Source of the DNA: Zelopaecilomyces penicillatus
Taxonomy: Eukaryota > Ascomycota > Sordariomycetes > Hypocreales > Pseudodiploosporaceae
Direction of reading: 5' to 3'
Assembly: GCA_005765155.1 (NCBI GenBank)
Contig: VCCP01000001.1
Coordinates: forward strand, 2,170,001-2,234,000
DNA length: 64,000 nt
Positions 1 through 12,437 of this stretch are shown here, in pieces. Position 1 is the first letter of the stretch. The number at the start of each line of letters is the position of its first letter. The notes under the pieces are model-generated. The model was not told the origin of the DNA and made no database searches. It saw nothing but the letters and a program-made list of their open reading frames with translations. The translations under genes were made by a program, and so were the position numbers.

Positions 1-3000
1 GCCCGTGTCCGTGTGTTAAGTGGTGATGGTGGTGGTGCGCGGAAGGAGGGGGGGGGTTTCCTTTCTTGTGAAGTTGATGAGAAGAGGGACACAGGCAAAT
101 CCAACAATTAACAGCAAAAAAGAGCCGAGATGTCGCGGCACCAAGGCCCGACCTTGGTGATTGCCTCTTTCGTACATTTCTACATATTTCACCTGCCGGC
201 CGTGGTGGTTCGCGGCCTGGATTGTCTTAGGTTTGTCAGGAGTACGTTGTGGCATCCCAACGAGGCGGTAAAGCAAAATATGTGAGTGTGAGTGGCATGC
301 CCAGACTGCACATTGGGATCGGAATTTGTCCTTTTTTCTTTTCCTCCATGTTTCGTTTTTTCTCTACCTGCACATGTAGGTGTACAGTACAACTAGGTAG
401 GTAGGAACTACTATAGTACGCATGTATGTGTAATACTACTACTACTGTATGTCCCATCCTTCTCATGTCTGCTAGACACATAACGGGGAAAACCTCCCCC
501 TTGGAGTGGAAAAAAGAAATAAAATCAAAAGCCCCAGCAACAGCTCGACAGAAAACGGACTAACTAATATATTTTTTTCTTCCAATGATTTGTCTACCGA
601 CAAATAGTCGTCAGTTTGCTGTCATTGACTCACACAAGTCTTAAATAGCCGGGGACTCAAGAGGGAAAGAAAAAGGAAATAAAAGTTAAAGAAAATGAAA
701 AGCCCGAGACTCCACCCAATATGCACTATGGGTGGAAAAAGGAAAGACGAGAAAGCAAACAACAGCAACAAAAAAAAAGAAAATATCAAAGAGAGAGAAT
801 GCGAAAGAGTCAAAGATCCACGCCCTGTTCCACTTTGAGCCTCCTTCTCGGCAGAAACACCACGATGGAGGCAAGGCTGGTGCTCCACAACCAATCATTG
901 GTTTGATTCGGTGAGGGATTCTCATCTGCCGTAAAGAATCAATGAATGAATAGGTAATCAATACTTCGTAGTAATTAGAGAGGTGGTTTGAGTTCTTCTC
1001 TAGGTATTAGCTGGGATCAGGATTCGGCTTTACTAGGCCGGGGGCCTTTTGACATGCATTGGCTCAGGATTTTGATGATACAGGCTACTCTGCTATGAAA
1101 AAATTTGTCATTCGAGATGAGCAGAATGAGCAAACACAGCAACGGAAAAAAAAGTCGTTCGGCGTTCCTTCGCTTTCCCCTGTCTGTTGCGAAACCAGCA
1201 TCATGATTGGGGCTTGGACTGTGCTGGGCTGGGCTGGCCGGCTGTAACCTCAATATCATTGCCTACCTTAATAGTACCTTGAGGATGGTCGGGTTACAAC
1301 GATGTTTGAAGATCGGGGAGGTTTGGTCTGTGGCGCTGATCAGGGGTGGCTGGTGAACTGTGCAGGCACGGTTGTTCTTATGAGCATCACAGCAACTAGC
1401 TCTTGCTGTTTTGATGATCTAATTCATTACAGTACTAGTTCCAGCACGTGATTGGCACTCAAGGACTGTACAAGCCACAGGCTTGGTTCTTTCCTAATAC
1501 CAGGCAGCCAACTTCGGATGTGAGACTTTGAATACTACAGTAACACTGCATCGTGGACAAAACTCTCCCCTTCAACAGCCACATCCGGCACATACTACGG
1601 TGTACAGCAGCACAGCACGATAGCGGCGGTGTTACCAACACACAGCAGAACAGACAACCGTAACACAAGCTGCAAAATTTACAATTCAACAGGGGGGGTG
1701 AAGGGGTGGGGTTGTAACCTTGGGGGGATGACAGGCCTAACTCTCAGTCCTCCAGATCGATGGCATGTGAGCGAGGCCAGCCAGCCAGCCAACCAGCCAG
1801 GGCTGCACCGGGGCTCCCGAAGTGGGCTGTTTTTCAAATCTTGATCGTCAGGTCCGAAAAGGAGCCCTTGCAACGCTGCCTGTTTGCTCACTGACTGCCT
1901 ATCCGACGACCCCAGTGGGCACGTTGGAAGAAAAAAATGCGCTTTTCTTTGCAGCCACCCCTGTCTCTCTCTTTCTCTCATTTTCCTCGTCTCTTCTCCA
2001 CTACCACTTCGGGGTTGGCTCCGGGGAGGTTTGACAAATTGAAATTTCACTGCCGTTACGTTCGATGATTTGACTTAGATCGCTGTCACGATGAAGTGGG
2101 GAACTGACAATCACACACACCGGTCTGGAGATGGATGACATGCTAAGGTAATGAGAGTCATTAATCGATTGATTGATGAATCTCAACACAATTACCCGCC
2201 CGTAATGAATGAATAACCAACCGTACCAACAGGATGGGTGGCAAAGGCAGCGGGCAGCGGCAGCGGCAATTCGGCAGGGCCCGGCACTGACCAACTGCCG
2301 TGTCTCGATCCCAAAGCAGAGTATGTCTGGAGCACAAACATTCCCAGCCTGATGGTTCCAGCACAGTCGACTACGATTTTTACAAGAAACCCCTCGTCGG
2401 CGTCTTGTTGTTGGCTAATCTGATCGCCAGTCACCAAGAAGAAGGGGGGGGGGGTGTATATGTGTGTGATGTGATGGATGTCGTGCTTGTTTGTTAGGTC
2501 TGTTGGTGTGCCTCGGGCTGACAAGCTAATATCTAACTGAGCTGTTGGTCCTTTCAGTTTTTTTTTACATACAATATCAACGACACAACAGCCGACGGGA
2601 AGATGGCGAGAAAGGCAAGTTGACGTTTCTTTTTTCCACTCTAGTTTTTCGGGATTTTCTTTTTCTTTGTGTTCTTTCGTTTCGTTTCGGCCCCCCCTCT
2701 TCAATGCCCAGTGAGGCGTCTGCGCCGTCGTTGAACCACGCATTCTGGTGCGCGAGCCACCACACCAGTACACACACCGTTGACGCTCCCATCAGCCGCC
2801 ACCAAAACGCCCTTTGTTTTCTACGTTTGACTAGCAATGTTGGTCTGTGTTGGCTACTTACAACAAGTGTTGCAACGGCACTGTTGAGTGATTATTCTGT
2901 GCGGACTAACTGTAACATCGCCGCTCTGCTCTCTTGTTCTCCTTTTTTCACTCTAGTAACGCACAATACTCAACATGTAAACAAGCCCGCTGCAAGCCGC

Positions 3001-6000
3001 GGTCACAAAGCCGCAAGCTTATCCTGGCTCATCTTGGCCCAACACCGTCACGGACCGACCCGAGAGATTACCAACTATCGGGGGCTGCCTAGAACTTGAA
3101 GATCGGGCACAAACAAACAGACAAAGGCGACCAACACTCGAGTTGCCTTCTCCAGCACCAAGGCTGCGATGCCGCCTGCCTGTGTTTTGGTGTGTATATC
3201 GAAAACATGCGCCTACATACGCCTACTCTTACATAAATTTCCTTGTCCAATCCCTACCCATGTGAAAGTGTGTACTGTGTTTTATCTGTGCTGCAATTTT
3301 GATACACAACCAACCTACCCTGTCCTGTCCTGTCCTGTCAATTGAGGCGGACGACTGCATTGCATCAAATCCTCCTGCACGCCCTGACGTTGCCAATGGG
3401 ATCCTCTCCCATGTGCGGAAAAAGACAACAACAACAGATACCTTGTACATAAGACGTGCTTTGTACATATTAAAAGAGAAAGGATGGGCAAGCAAAGAGA
3501 AGAGTACAATGTTCCGTGCGAAGCGATGCACAGAAACGAATGTTGTGCATACACATGACGCATCTCGCCCTGGCAGATCCCGCACCTCGCTGCGGCACAA
3601 CCAGCCATTCAGCTTGTGTTTCCGGGTTTGCTGTTGATTCTCTGGTTTTTTATTTCCTTCTCCATCTCTTTTCTACTCTTTGTCTTTTGCGTCTTTCCAA
3701 ATCTTGGTCAGGAACAGTAGCAACGGAATGGCCCGAGCCGCAGTATAGCATCGTAAAGCATAGCATCACATTTACACGCATTAGAAGGAAATCATAACAG
3801 AAGCGATCAGAGGTTGCCGGGGCAAGCGAGCAAACATCTTAAGGTAGGGTTACTATGATATGGGCCATTTGCTGACGACGGAACAGCAACCTGCGTCATC
3901 CGCCTTCCCGAAATCCAAATACCTCACAGTTGCATTGCAGATACGGACTCCATCCGGCCATGGGGGGATTGGGAGGCCGTTGAAAGGAAAAGAACATTAC
4001 CCACCTGCCAGATTGCACCATGACACACACACACACAGACTTTTGTTATCCCAGCCTTTAGCAGTGCTCTTCTATGAGCGGCCCTGCATTTTTCAGTATG
4101 TGCGTGCGTTTTCACACTTAGACTCGTGAACAGGATGGATCCTTGAACTTGAACCAGGTACTCGTCCCGCCCATGCCCAGCCGAGGCCGTCCTTTATTAC
4201 TCGAGTCTCAAGGTACGTGCTTCTACCGTGATGACGGCATCGTCTCAAGTCTGCTGTCAAATCGAAAACCCCGATCGAAACAAAACTGGCGCACCTCTCT
4301 AGATCGACAATTTCCAACCTCATGAGAGGCACTGGCCCTCCCCCGACTGCGCAAGTCCCCAGGAGGGGGGGTGTATTTTATCTATTATTTTTTTCGCATG
4401 CTAATCCACGCAGCGTCGAATGCAACAGATGCGAATGGGGATTGATCGCTTTAATTGATTGAATGTGCCGTGAAATTGCATGGATGGCCCTATGAGCGGA
4501 CGCAATCAGCTGTAAATATTTTCTTGTAGTCTTTGTTCTACGGCCCGTGTTAATGAAGCTGATGTGCAGGCGCTGGGAAGCGCCGGGAAGCATGCTGCCA
4601 CATATTACTTCCTACTCTGGCGTCCACCCCTGCATTGAAACTGACACCCTTTCGCATCGTCAGCGCCGCCGCTTTGACAGCCCGTACAAACGTTCCCGTG
4701 CCACCAAGCCCGTTTAGGTAAACCGGGTATAGGGGCCGCTGGTGTTGTTGTGTTGTGTTGCCTTGTGTGTGAATTGGGTTGTGTTACTGCTGTTGCAATT
4801 GCAAGTTTCTCTGGGATGAGTTCGATTGGAGTGGGTGGTCGAATTAATTACTCCTGCAGCCTCAGCTTAATGAGATTAAACAACATTACATACATTTTAA
4901 CAGGGAGTGTATTTATGAAGCATGATATATTACAACAGCCATGTTCTGCACGAAACCCTCCTGTCATATTCTTGGCGGCAGCCAGCAGCATACTCATTGT
5001 TTTGATATACTTTTGACTTGCAGCTGCATGCTATTCAGCCCTGATGCGGGAGGGTATAGGTCGTGTCAAAGTTTTTTTTTTTTTCGTCTGTGAATAAGCG
5101 AAGTTCAAGTAAGCGAGTTGGTTTAAACAATCGAGCGAGAGGTGATACACACACTATACACACAGCTCAGGTGTATCAGTTTGACAATTTGCTGCCTGGA
5201 GAGAGAGAGATGGTTTTTATTTAATAAGCTATTGGTTGAATTCAAGGGAGCAGATAGCCAACTCGGACATTTATCTCGTGTCTCTAAGTCTTTCATGTCG
5301 TGATAGTCCAAGGATGGGTGAATCTGAAGATTGATGCTGAAGTAAGAAACGTGATTTAATCTACCCTTAAAGTAGAAGTAACACTCTTTTAAAGAGGTTA
5401 TTCCGGTTTGTATTCTTTACTTGGGGGAGCTGGCACAACTGCGTGGCTTGGTTCCTTGAAAGTGAAGTAGATTAAAGCTTACAAAGGCAGACACGGATTC
5501 AAGGACATGAATCTGTGTTCTTACTTTAAAGATCCTTACTGTAAAGAATTCATCGTGGTAGCCATGTCTCTGGATACAATCAGTACCAATACGTATCCGT
5601 AATTATGAAAAGTATCCAAATCTGTAACTTGAAAGCTATGTTCAGTCGAAGGTTGGCGTCACTTGCGAAGCAACCTACAAGTGAAGACATCCATCTATCA
5701 GGAGATACACATTGATATTTTGTAGCCCTACCATCCATGAAAATAATATGTATAAAATAGTTTATATTTTCAACTTGACGGCGGTCAGATCTCAAGAGTA
5801 CTGTTTTTTTCAATATTAGGTTTCAATATATATGCACATATTCCGGTCCAACCTGAGCCCAAAGTGAGAATTGAAGTTGGTTGGCAATGGTGATAGTCAG
5901 GCAGTTCAAGGTGACGAATCTCTCAGTAGATGCTCAATTATTTTCCTTTTCAACTAAACGCCCGCTTCTTTTTCAATAAGGAAAACAGTAGAAAAAAGAG

Positions 6001-6206
6001 AAGTGTTAAATGATATTTGGTCTCTTTCCAACCCATGCGCCGACCCATCTTTGGCATCCACAACTTGCTATTTAAAACTTCGATACCTTTAACTTTGCTG
6101 CCTCCAACTCCGCCATATACTACGGAGCTTTCATCTTCACCCTTCTTCGCAGGTTTTGCACTCGGAAATAGAAACTGTAATCAGTAACCAACAAAAAAGA
6201 CTGGCT
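1..6206. other. Intergenic region, no supported gene
   Basis: I find no open frame with a recognisable family, and no phase-consistent chain of exons, on either strand. The sequence is rich in homopurine/homopyrimidine tracts, short tandem repeats (CCTGT units near 3318-3340, CA units near 4023) and AGGTAGGTAG-type motifs. From about 4.8 kb to 6.1 kb it becomes noticeably more AT-rich. Small uncharacterised or non-coding RNA genes cannot be excluded by eye. Confidence 0.6.
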
Positions 6207-7257
6207 ATGAACGTCCAAAAACAGGCAAAGAAGCGCCCCAGAAGTTCTCACGAGAACTCGGTGCACCAAAGACGACTTCTACCTCGGCATTTCGAAGAAT
6301 CCCCCGGTGGCAGTCTTCGAGAAGTGCAGCCTTCGCAGAAAATAGGCACCACAAACAAACGGATCAAACTGGATGTGCCTCCACAACTGCCCACGCTCGC
6401 ACAAGCTACTCTATCGACACCATGTCCTCTCCCGAAAAGTCATCTGGAAAAGCTATCAGTGAATGAGAAGTTGCTTGCTGGTATATCTCTTAGCCTCTTT
6501 GGAGGACAGATGAACGGGATAGCTACCGCTCGAACACGGAGTCAAGCGAAACAACAACTCCAAAACAGGCTAACGATAGAACCTCGAACAACCGTGGCGG
6601 GTATGCAGGGGATTACTAGTCAACTTCTTAACATGACGCCGGCGCTGCATGTATCTGAGGCTTCCACTGACCAAGGCAATATGAACTCTACACATTTGCA
6701 AAAGAAGACACCAAAACATCGACCGTTTTGGCATAAAGCGGTACTATCGGCAGACCGCAAAATGAGAACACGACGCGTGTGAGTTTTACCCTTTTGGAAG
6801 CTCAAACATATTTAATTTGCTGTTGCTCATCACCTACAGACTGGAAGAAAGCTTGAGACTTCATGAATTGATGGGTGTTTTCAACGCCAACTCCTTTAGA
6901 CCACAAATTGCTCCAAATTTTGCACTACCTTTATTCACACAAACCCACGTTGGAATGAGCATCGAAATAGACAGAGACACCACTCCGTCTGGACAATGGA
7001 TCTCGACTTCAGACCAAAGCCTCCGCGCTTGCCTGGAATCGGCCTGTCGCAAGAACGGATATAGAAAGCTGGACGTGGACGCTCTCTCGATTTCAACAGT
7101 TACTGTGCCCCGCCATGATATTGATGATTTGGTCCCTTTGACGAGCGAGATACCGGAAGTTGAGTCACCAATAAGACCAGAGAAGTATCAAGTAGAGGTG
7201 GATATCGATTCGCAAAAGGGCAGTATCACGCTCTATGAGACCAAAATGTTTGTTTAG
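6207..7257 (+). CDS. Hypothetical protein, two exons, 329 aa
   Basis: I do not recognise this protein. Exon 1 is 6207-6778 and exon 2 is 6840-7257. The 61-base intron has a GTGAGT donor and a CTACAG acceptor, and the join keeps frame (codon GT+A). The start is the first in-frame ATG, at 6207. The N-terminal third is basic and rich in Lys, Arg, Gln and Ser (KKRPRSS near residue 9, NKRIKLD near residue 56), which would fit a nuclear protein. The second exon is more acidic and contains no motif I can name. A pyrimidine tract ending in CGCAG at about 6152 could be an acceptor, so an additional 5' exon is possible. The next gene lies 282 bases downstream on the same strand and is also unrecognised. 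Coding status rests on frame length and the clean intron only. Confidence 0.5.
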
Positions 7258-7539
7258 CCCTTTTGATGAGTGTATTCTTTACTTTTTCCCTTTTGACATG
7301 AACTAGCAGCTGACATCTTAGGTAGAGTGCAAAAATCAGGTGTAGCTCGAATCTGGATTTGGTTCAAAATCCGGAAGCCGCTGATTGACACTTGTCATGG
7401 GGGATGGCTCCCTCCAGAAATGTTTTCAAACCCGGATTCATGGGTTATTTTTGCTATCCCCAGGCTCCAACTTGAAGTTTTGGAGGAGGCATAGGAGCCT
7501 CCTGCACCAACTGAGAGCAAGAAAATCGGGGATTACGTC

Positions 7540-8067
7540 ATGCAACGATTAAATGATCTGGTCTGCCATAATCATTGCAACGGATCGTCCCAAGATGTGG
7601 GATGTAGTAAAAGGCTAAGATCGGCAAAGAAGAAGTTTGTAGCGGAACGCAGGCGTCGCCTTGCTTTGAGATACAGCAGAGATGGAATCCCTAGCTTTGC
7701 ATACTCTTCGAAACCTGCCCTGCTCAAATATAACAACATACGAGCTGATGATTTCCTATGGGCGGGGGGCCTACCCGGCTCACTTAGATCGGTCGAGACG
7801 GAAGAAGATGTGGAAGGTTGGTGGGATAACGTCCGTTACCTTGTGCGTTCAAACCGCCGCGACTGGAGAAAGATACGAGACGCTATGGCATCGAATGCGT
7901 GTCTGATACAGGTGATTTCGAAACCTAATGTCGACTGGGTCGAGGTTGGGCCAGCATCGGCAAGCATGGTGAAGGGATCTGGCCTTGAGGGTTCCAATGA
8001 CAGGAATTCTCGAAAGTTGTTTCAGTCGGCTCCAGTCGATTCCCACACTCGCAAGAAGAACAAATAA
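7540..8067 (+). CDS. Hypothetical basic protein, 175 aa
   Basis: This is a single uninterrupted frame from an ATG at 7540 to a stop at 8065-8067. No family is recognised. The N-terminal part has a dense basic stretch (KRLRSAKKKF, then AERRRRLALR, about residues 26-48) that could bind nucleic acid or act as a nuclear import signal. The middle has a Trp-rich segment (DFLWAGGLPG and EGWWDNVRYL, about residues 70-105) that looks like folded protein rather than chance translation. It lies 282 bases after another unrecognised gene on the same strand. It could be an independent gene or a downstream exon of a longer gene, but the upstream frame closes at 7257. Coding status is moderately supported. 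Confidence 0.4.
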   Translation: MQRLNDLVCHNHCNGSSQDVGCSKRLRSAKKKFVAERRRRLALRYSRDGIPSFAYSSKPALLKYNNIRADDFLWAGGLPGSLRSVETEEDVEGWWDNVRYLVRSNRRDWRKIRDAMASNACLIQVISKPNVDWVEVGPASASMVKGSGLEGSNDRNSRKLFQSAPVDSHTRKKNK

Positions 8068-9281
8068 GAGAACAAATATCTGTTAATTAAGCCACGATAT
8101 CGGTTTGCGGCCGAAAAAGAAAGCCAAAACATGGGAGCTGTTCATTTTGCGGTGTGAGACAGCCTTGACATGCAGTTGCTCACCACAGGATTTTTTATTG
8201 ATTCACATCGTGGATAACAGCTTCATTCGCAGCAGAACTAAGGGGGGAAACGCCAGCTTGATACAGAAGCAGCGTGAGTAAAACCCCTTTCAGCTTGCAC
8301 CGCATATAGGGGTGAATCCTGGGTGAATCTCTTGGGCGGTTTGGCAGAGAGAAGCAGAAACTGCAATGCATTTTTTGGCGGATAGGTATATGGGCATCTG
8401 GAGCACTGTTGACAGCTCAACAGAAAAGGGCGAAGCTGCCGAGGTGATCTTGACGAATGGGTGCACAAGATAGGATACGTTACATATGGGAATTGGGCGG
8501 GGTGAAAGGAGCATGGGCTCACCCGGCGTTTATATTTTTTTTTTCTTTTTTTTTTTTTTACATTTTGACAGAGGAACTGAGTTTGCGAGTCAATTTCGAA
8601 GTTGCGAGTTATGAAGCCTTAAATGTCATTGCTTTTTGTGAACCTGAACGTAGTGGTAGTCCATGAAATCTACACCGTAAAATCGTAGAACACCGTGGAA
8701 GACTGTTGCGAGAGCGTTGGAGACCCTTGTTGTTGAGAATGTGGAACTTAGTTTGTCTCGGGTTGATTGGCGTTTTTGAGAAAGCACGTACACAACAAGA
8801 TGCGATGAAAATTCTGAGATACATGAGTATCATTATATAAAAGCAAAGTCATGTATGGGAGTTGTCATGCGATTAGCAAAGGCTCTTGGATTCTGTATAG
8901 ATGTTGTAGCTCCCAAGACCATGCAATGACATCGGGTGCGGGTTATCATTGTCCCTGACTGGAGCTTGGGAGACACTGGAGGCATCAAGAGGTACCTCCT
9001 CGCTGTACTGGCAGTGGCGGGAGGGGCATGTACCTTTGACGTGCCTGGCCGTCCCTCAACCGCCACTGGATCTCCCCGCCAAAAAACCCCCCCATAATAG
9101 CACCAGTGCAACTTTTCTGGTGTGCGCGCCCCTCCAAACAAAGCCAAACCGTCCCCTTCACCACCTCCAGTGAGCTCTTCCAACCTCCCTTTCTGCTCGA
9201 GCTGCTCTCTGTGGCGCATCTCATCCTCGGCATTCCGACTTACAGCTTCTCGAGGAACCGCCCATCCCAAAATTGCCCACC
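8068..9281. other. Intergenic, upstream region of CCT3
   Basis: No gene is seen. The region contains a T-rich tract at about 8527-8560. From about 9000 it becomes C-rich and pyrimidine-rich, as expected for the promoter and 5' leader of the downstream CCT3 gene. Confidence 0.6.
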
Positions 9282-11412
9282 ATGCAGGCTCCGGTGCTGG
9301 TTATGAGTGCGTAACCCGTCTGCCCTCATCCACCCCCCGTAACGCCCTATACCAACCCGGCCTCTCTGCCCAAGGGTCCTGGCCAGAGCTCGGTCTTGAT
9401 CCCGCCCCTGGGCCAAAACAGAATCTTGAGCAATGCTGACTTTGAGTGTGTGAGCCAGACACCAACAGTGGTGAGAGGCAGACCGGAAGGAAAGCTCAAT
9501 TATCAAACATCGCCGCCGCCAAAACGTAAGATGCCCGCAGTCACCGCCACTCACTCGGCGGGGTGTACCTTATATGTGCCTTTTGTGTGCTCTCTGTGTG
9601 TGCCTCCGCTGATCAATATTCGTTCCATAGCGTCGCCGACATTATTCGATCATGTCTTGGACCCAAAGCTATGCTGAAGATGCTGCTGGACCCTATGGGC
9701 GGCATCGTCCTCACCAACGACGGTCACGCCATCCTCCGAGAGATTGAGGTGTCCCACCCAGCAGCCAAGAGCATGATCGAGCTGAGCCGAACGCAAGACG
9801 AGGAGGTTGGCGATGGTACCACGACTGTCATTATCCTGGGTATGGTTACTCTCTCAAGTGGCGGGAAATAAAAACACTTTGGAAACATCGTTCTGACTAT
9901 GGTTCAGCTGGAGAGATTCTGGCACAGGCCTTGCCCCAACTCGAGCGAAACATCCACCCTGTCGTCATTATTTCCGCATTCAAGCGCGCGCTGAAGGATG
10001 CCCTCGAGATTATTGACGAAGTCTCCCAGCCGATCGATGTCCACGATGACAAGGCCATGTATCAGCTCATCTCCTCTTCTATCGGCACCAAGTTTGTTGC
10101 GCGGTGGATGGACCAGATGGTTGATCTTTCTCTCAAGGCTGTCCGGACTGTTACTTGGGAGGCTGGAAACGGCAAGACCGAGGTTGATATCAAGCGATAT
10201 GCGCGTATCGAGAAGATCCCCGGTGGAGAGATTGAGGACAGCCAAGTTCTGGATGGTCTTATGCTGAACAAGGATATCACTCACCCCAAGATGCGACGCC
10301 GTATTGAGAACCCTCGTATCGTACTGCTGGACTGCCCGTTGGAGTACAAGAAGGGAGAGTCACAGACCAACATCGAAATCTCAAAGGAGGAGGACTGGAA
10401 CCGGATTTTGCAGATCGAAGAAGAGCAGATCAAGCACCTTTGTGAAACCATTCTTGCTGTGAAGCCTGACCTGATTATCACCGAAAAGGGTGTCTCCGGT
10501 AAGTTCAATTCAAATGCACCATCAGTATTGGGATGATGAGTTGCGAAAAATTTGCTAACACATCTGCCCCTAGATCTTGCCCAGCACTACCTCATGAAGG
10601 CCAATGTCACAGCTTTGCGACGAGTTCGCAAGACTGACAACAACAGAATAGCACGAGCCACTGGCGCGACTATCATCAATCGGGTTGAGGACCTTCAGGA
10701 GTCAGATGTCGGCACCAAGTGCGGCCTGTTCGAGATTGAGAAGATTGGCGACGAGTACTTTACCTTCCTCACCAAGTGCGAGAACCCCAAGGCATGCACG
10801 ATCCTTCTGAGAGGCCCATCCAAGGATATTCTCAACGAGATTGAGCGAAATCTCCAAGATGCCATGGGTGTTGCCCGAAACGTCATGTTCCAGCCTCGTC
10901 TGGCACCTGGTGGTGGTGCCACTGAAATGGCCGTCTCAGTGAGGTTGGCACAAAAGGCAAAGGGCGTTGAGGGCGTGCAGCAGTGGCCTTACAAGGCAAT
11001 TGCAGAAGCCTTAGAGGTGATCCCCAGAACTTTGGTGCAGAATGCCGGAAAGAGCCCGGTGCGCGTGTTGACAGAACTCCGTGCCAAGCAGGCCGAGGGT
11101 AAGAGCTCGTGGGGAGTCAATGGCGACACTGGTGCTATTGTCGACATGAATGAATACGGAGTATGGGAGCCCGAGGCAATCAAGCTGCAAAGTCTCAAGA
11201 CTGCGATCGAGGTTCGTACCCACAGATATATGTGCTATCTAGCCTTCCGTCATCCGCTTTTTCTTTTTTAGAGAGTTTGTATTTTTCATCTGGGACCATA
11301 TTTACTAACTTCATTACAGGCTGCATGCTTATTGCTAAGAGTCGACGATATTTGCAGCGCCAAGAAGGCCGGACAAATCAGCGGCGGTGGAGCGGGAGGC
11401 GGTGATGATTAA
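9282..11412 (+). CDS. CCT3: T-complex protein 1 subunit gamma (CCT3), cytosolic chaperonin
   Basis: This is the gamma subunit of the hetero-oligomeric TRiC/CCT chaperonin, which folds actin, tubulin and WD-repeat proteins in the cytosol with ATP. There are six exons: 9282-9306, 9459-9525, 9631-9839, 9908-10498, 10574-11211 and 11320-11412. All joins are in phase and give 540 residues, the normal family length. The protein opens with MQAPVLVM, as in other fungal CCT3 proteins, so the short first exon fixes the start. Group II chaperonin signatures are visible: the P-loop GPKAMLKMLLDPMGG, NDGHAILREI, and the ATPase motif DEEVGDGTTTV (about residues 85-98). The C-terminal hinge motif is represented by APGGGATEMAVS. 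The tail is Gly-rich (SGGGAGGGDD), which is also typical. The gene converges on the PRKRIP1-like gene, whose stop lies 380 bases downstream. Confidence 0.97.
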
Positions 11413-11792
11413 ATGAAATAAAATAGAATGTGATTGATGGAGGAGGAGGCGTGGAGACCAGGGGCTGTGGTGGCAGAGGAAAGCCAAGTCAAGGAACGGC
11501 TAAACCGGTAGGGGTCATGAGCATGTTTGCTATATAGATGGCCCATACCCTTATTCTTAATCACGCAGACATGTGATGGATACAGGATGAGTACGGGGCC
11601 CGAAGGCGTAAATGACGAGGATGTCCAAGTCCAAAAAATAGACAAGAAATAAACTACAGGCAGACGGAACAAATATGGTTGTTCTGTTGGTCTGTAAAAA
11701 GCAACTATAAAAGGGTATCATATTGGAGTATTATTGCATTGTCCCAGGTATCATACCAACCAACCAAGGAGCATCATTTTGATCGACTCAGC
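11413..11792. other. Convergent 3' intergenic region
   Basis: This is the shared 3' flank between CCT3 and the PRKRIP1-like gene. It is AT-rich, and AATAAA-like sequences soon after the CCT3 stop (AAATAAAATA near 11417) are plausible polyadenylation signals. Nothing else is seen. Confidence 0.5.
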
Positions 11793-12437
11793 TCAGTCGT
11801 CATCATGAATGACTATCCCAACTGCTAGTTGAGCTGGAGCCGATAGATTTTTGTTGCCGTCATCTCTTTGCGGCTGGCTGAGTCCCTTATTCTGGTCCTG
11901 GTCATGGGAAACTACGTCGTCCTGGGGGGTTGCTGATGACTTGTTAGCAGCCAAAGACGCACCTCCGGCTTCAGTGTTAGGCCCCTTGCCCTTCTTGGCC
12001 TTGCGAGCTTTCATCTTATCCCGCCTCTCGCGATTCTTGCGCGTCTTCTCATCATCACGACGGTCCTTGTCAGCCTTATCCTTTTCAAACTCGACTTGCT
12101 CGCGCTCACGGCGAACCTCGTCGTCCATCTCCCGGAGGCGCTCATATTCGCGGCGACGGGCAGCCTTGTAAACGTGGAACTCGCCGGAACCGGCACCGGC
12201 GCTGGAGCCCTGGACGTTGGTGACTATCTCTGGGGGCGCGCGGCGGAGGCGACCGAGGGCACCACCACCGCCGCCGCTGGCACCAGCGGGTATGCGGATC
12301 TCCTGGTCGGGTTTGGCGAAGAGGGCATCGACGTGAGCGGCCTGGGAGGAGACGGGCGTGAGGGCGCGCTTCTTTGTGGGACGGTGGGAGCGCGGGTCGG
12401 CCGAGGTGGGGATGGATTCGGGTCCTTCGCCGGACAT
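11793..12437 (-). CDS. PRKRIP1 / DUF1168 family protein
   Basis: This single-exon gene encodes 214 residues from the ATG at 12437. The central block contains FHVYKAARRREYERLREMDD (about residues 87-106), the signature of the DUF1168/PRKRIP1 family. It is followed by a long charged helix rich in Glu, Lys and Arg (about residues 107-150) and a KARKAKKGKG basic patch. The family's human member is a component of the catalytic-stage spliceosome, where a long helix bridges RNA and proteins, so a nuclear splicing role is inferred. The N-terminal part is a low-complexity region with a Gly run (GASGGGGGALGRLRR). The C-terminus is acidic, ending HDDD. Length agrees with fungal members. It is convergent with CCT3. 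Confidence 0.85.
   Translation of the reverse strand: MSGEGPESIPTSADPRSHRPTKKRALTPVSSQAAHVDALFAKPDQEIRIPAGASGGGGGALGRLRRAPPEIVTNVQGSSAGAGSGEFHVYKAARRREYERLREMDDEVRREREQVEFEKDKADKDRRDDEKTRKNRERRDKMKARKAKKGKGPNTEAGGASLAANKSSATPQDDVVSHDQDQNKGLSQPQRDDGNKNLSAPAQLAVGIVIHDDD

Noticed and set aside
2192..2773. 193-codon minus-strand frame in the first intergenic region
   Set aside because: It has low-complexity and mixed composition, no recognisable motif, and overlaps simple repeats.
6207..8067. Mating-type locus genes
   Set aside because: No alpha-box or HMG-box motif is seen in either protein, and the usual flanking genes SLA2 and APN2 are absent.
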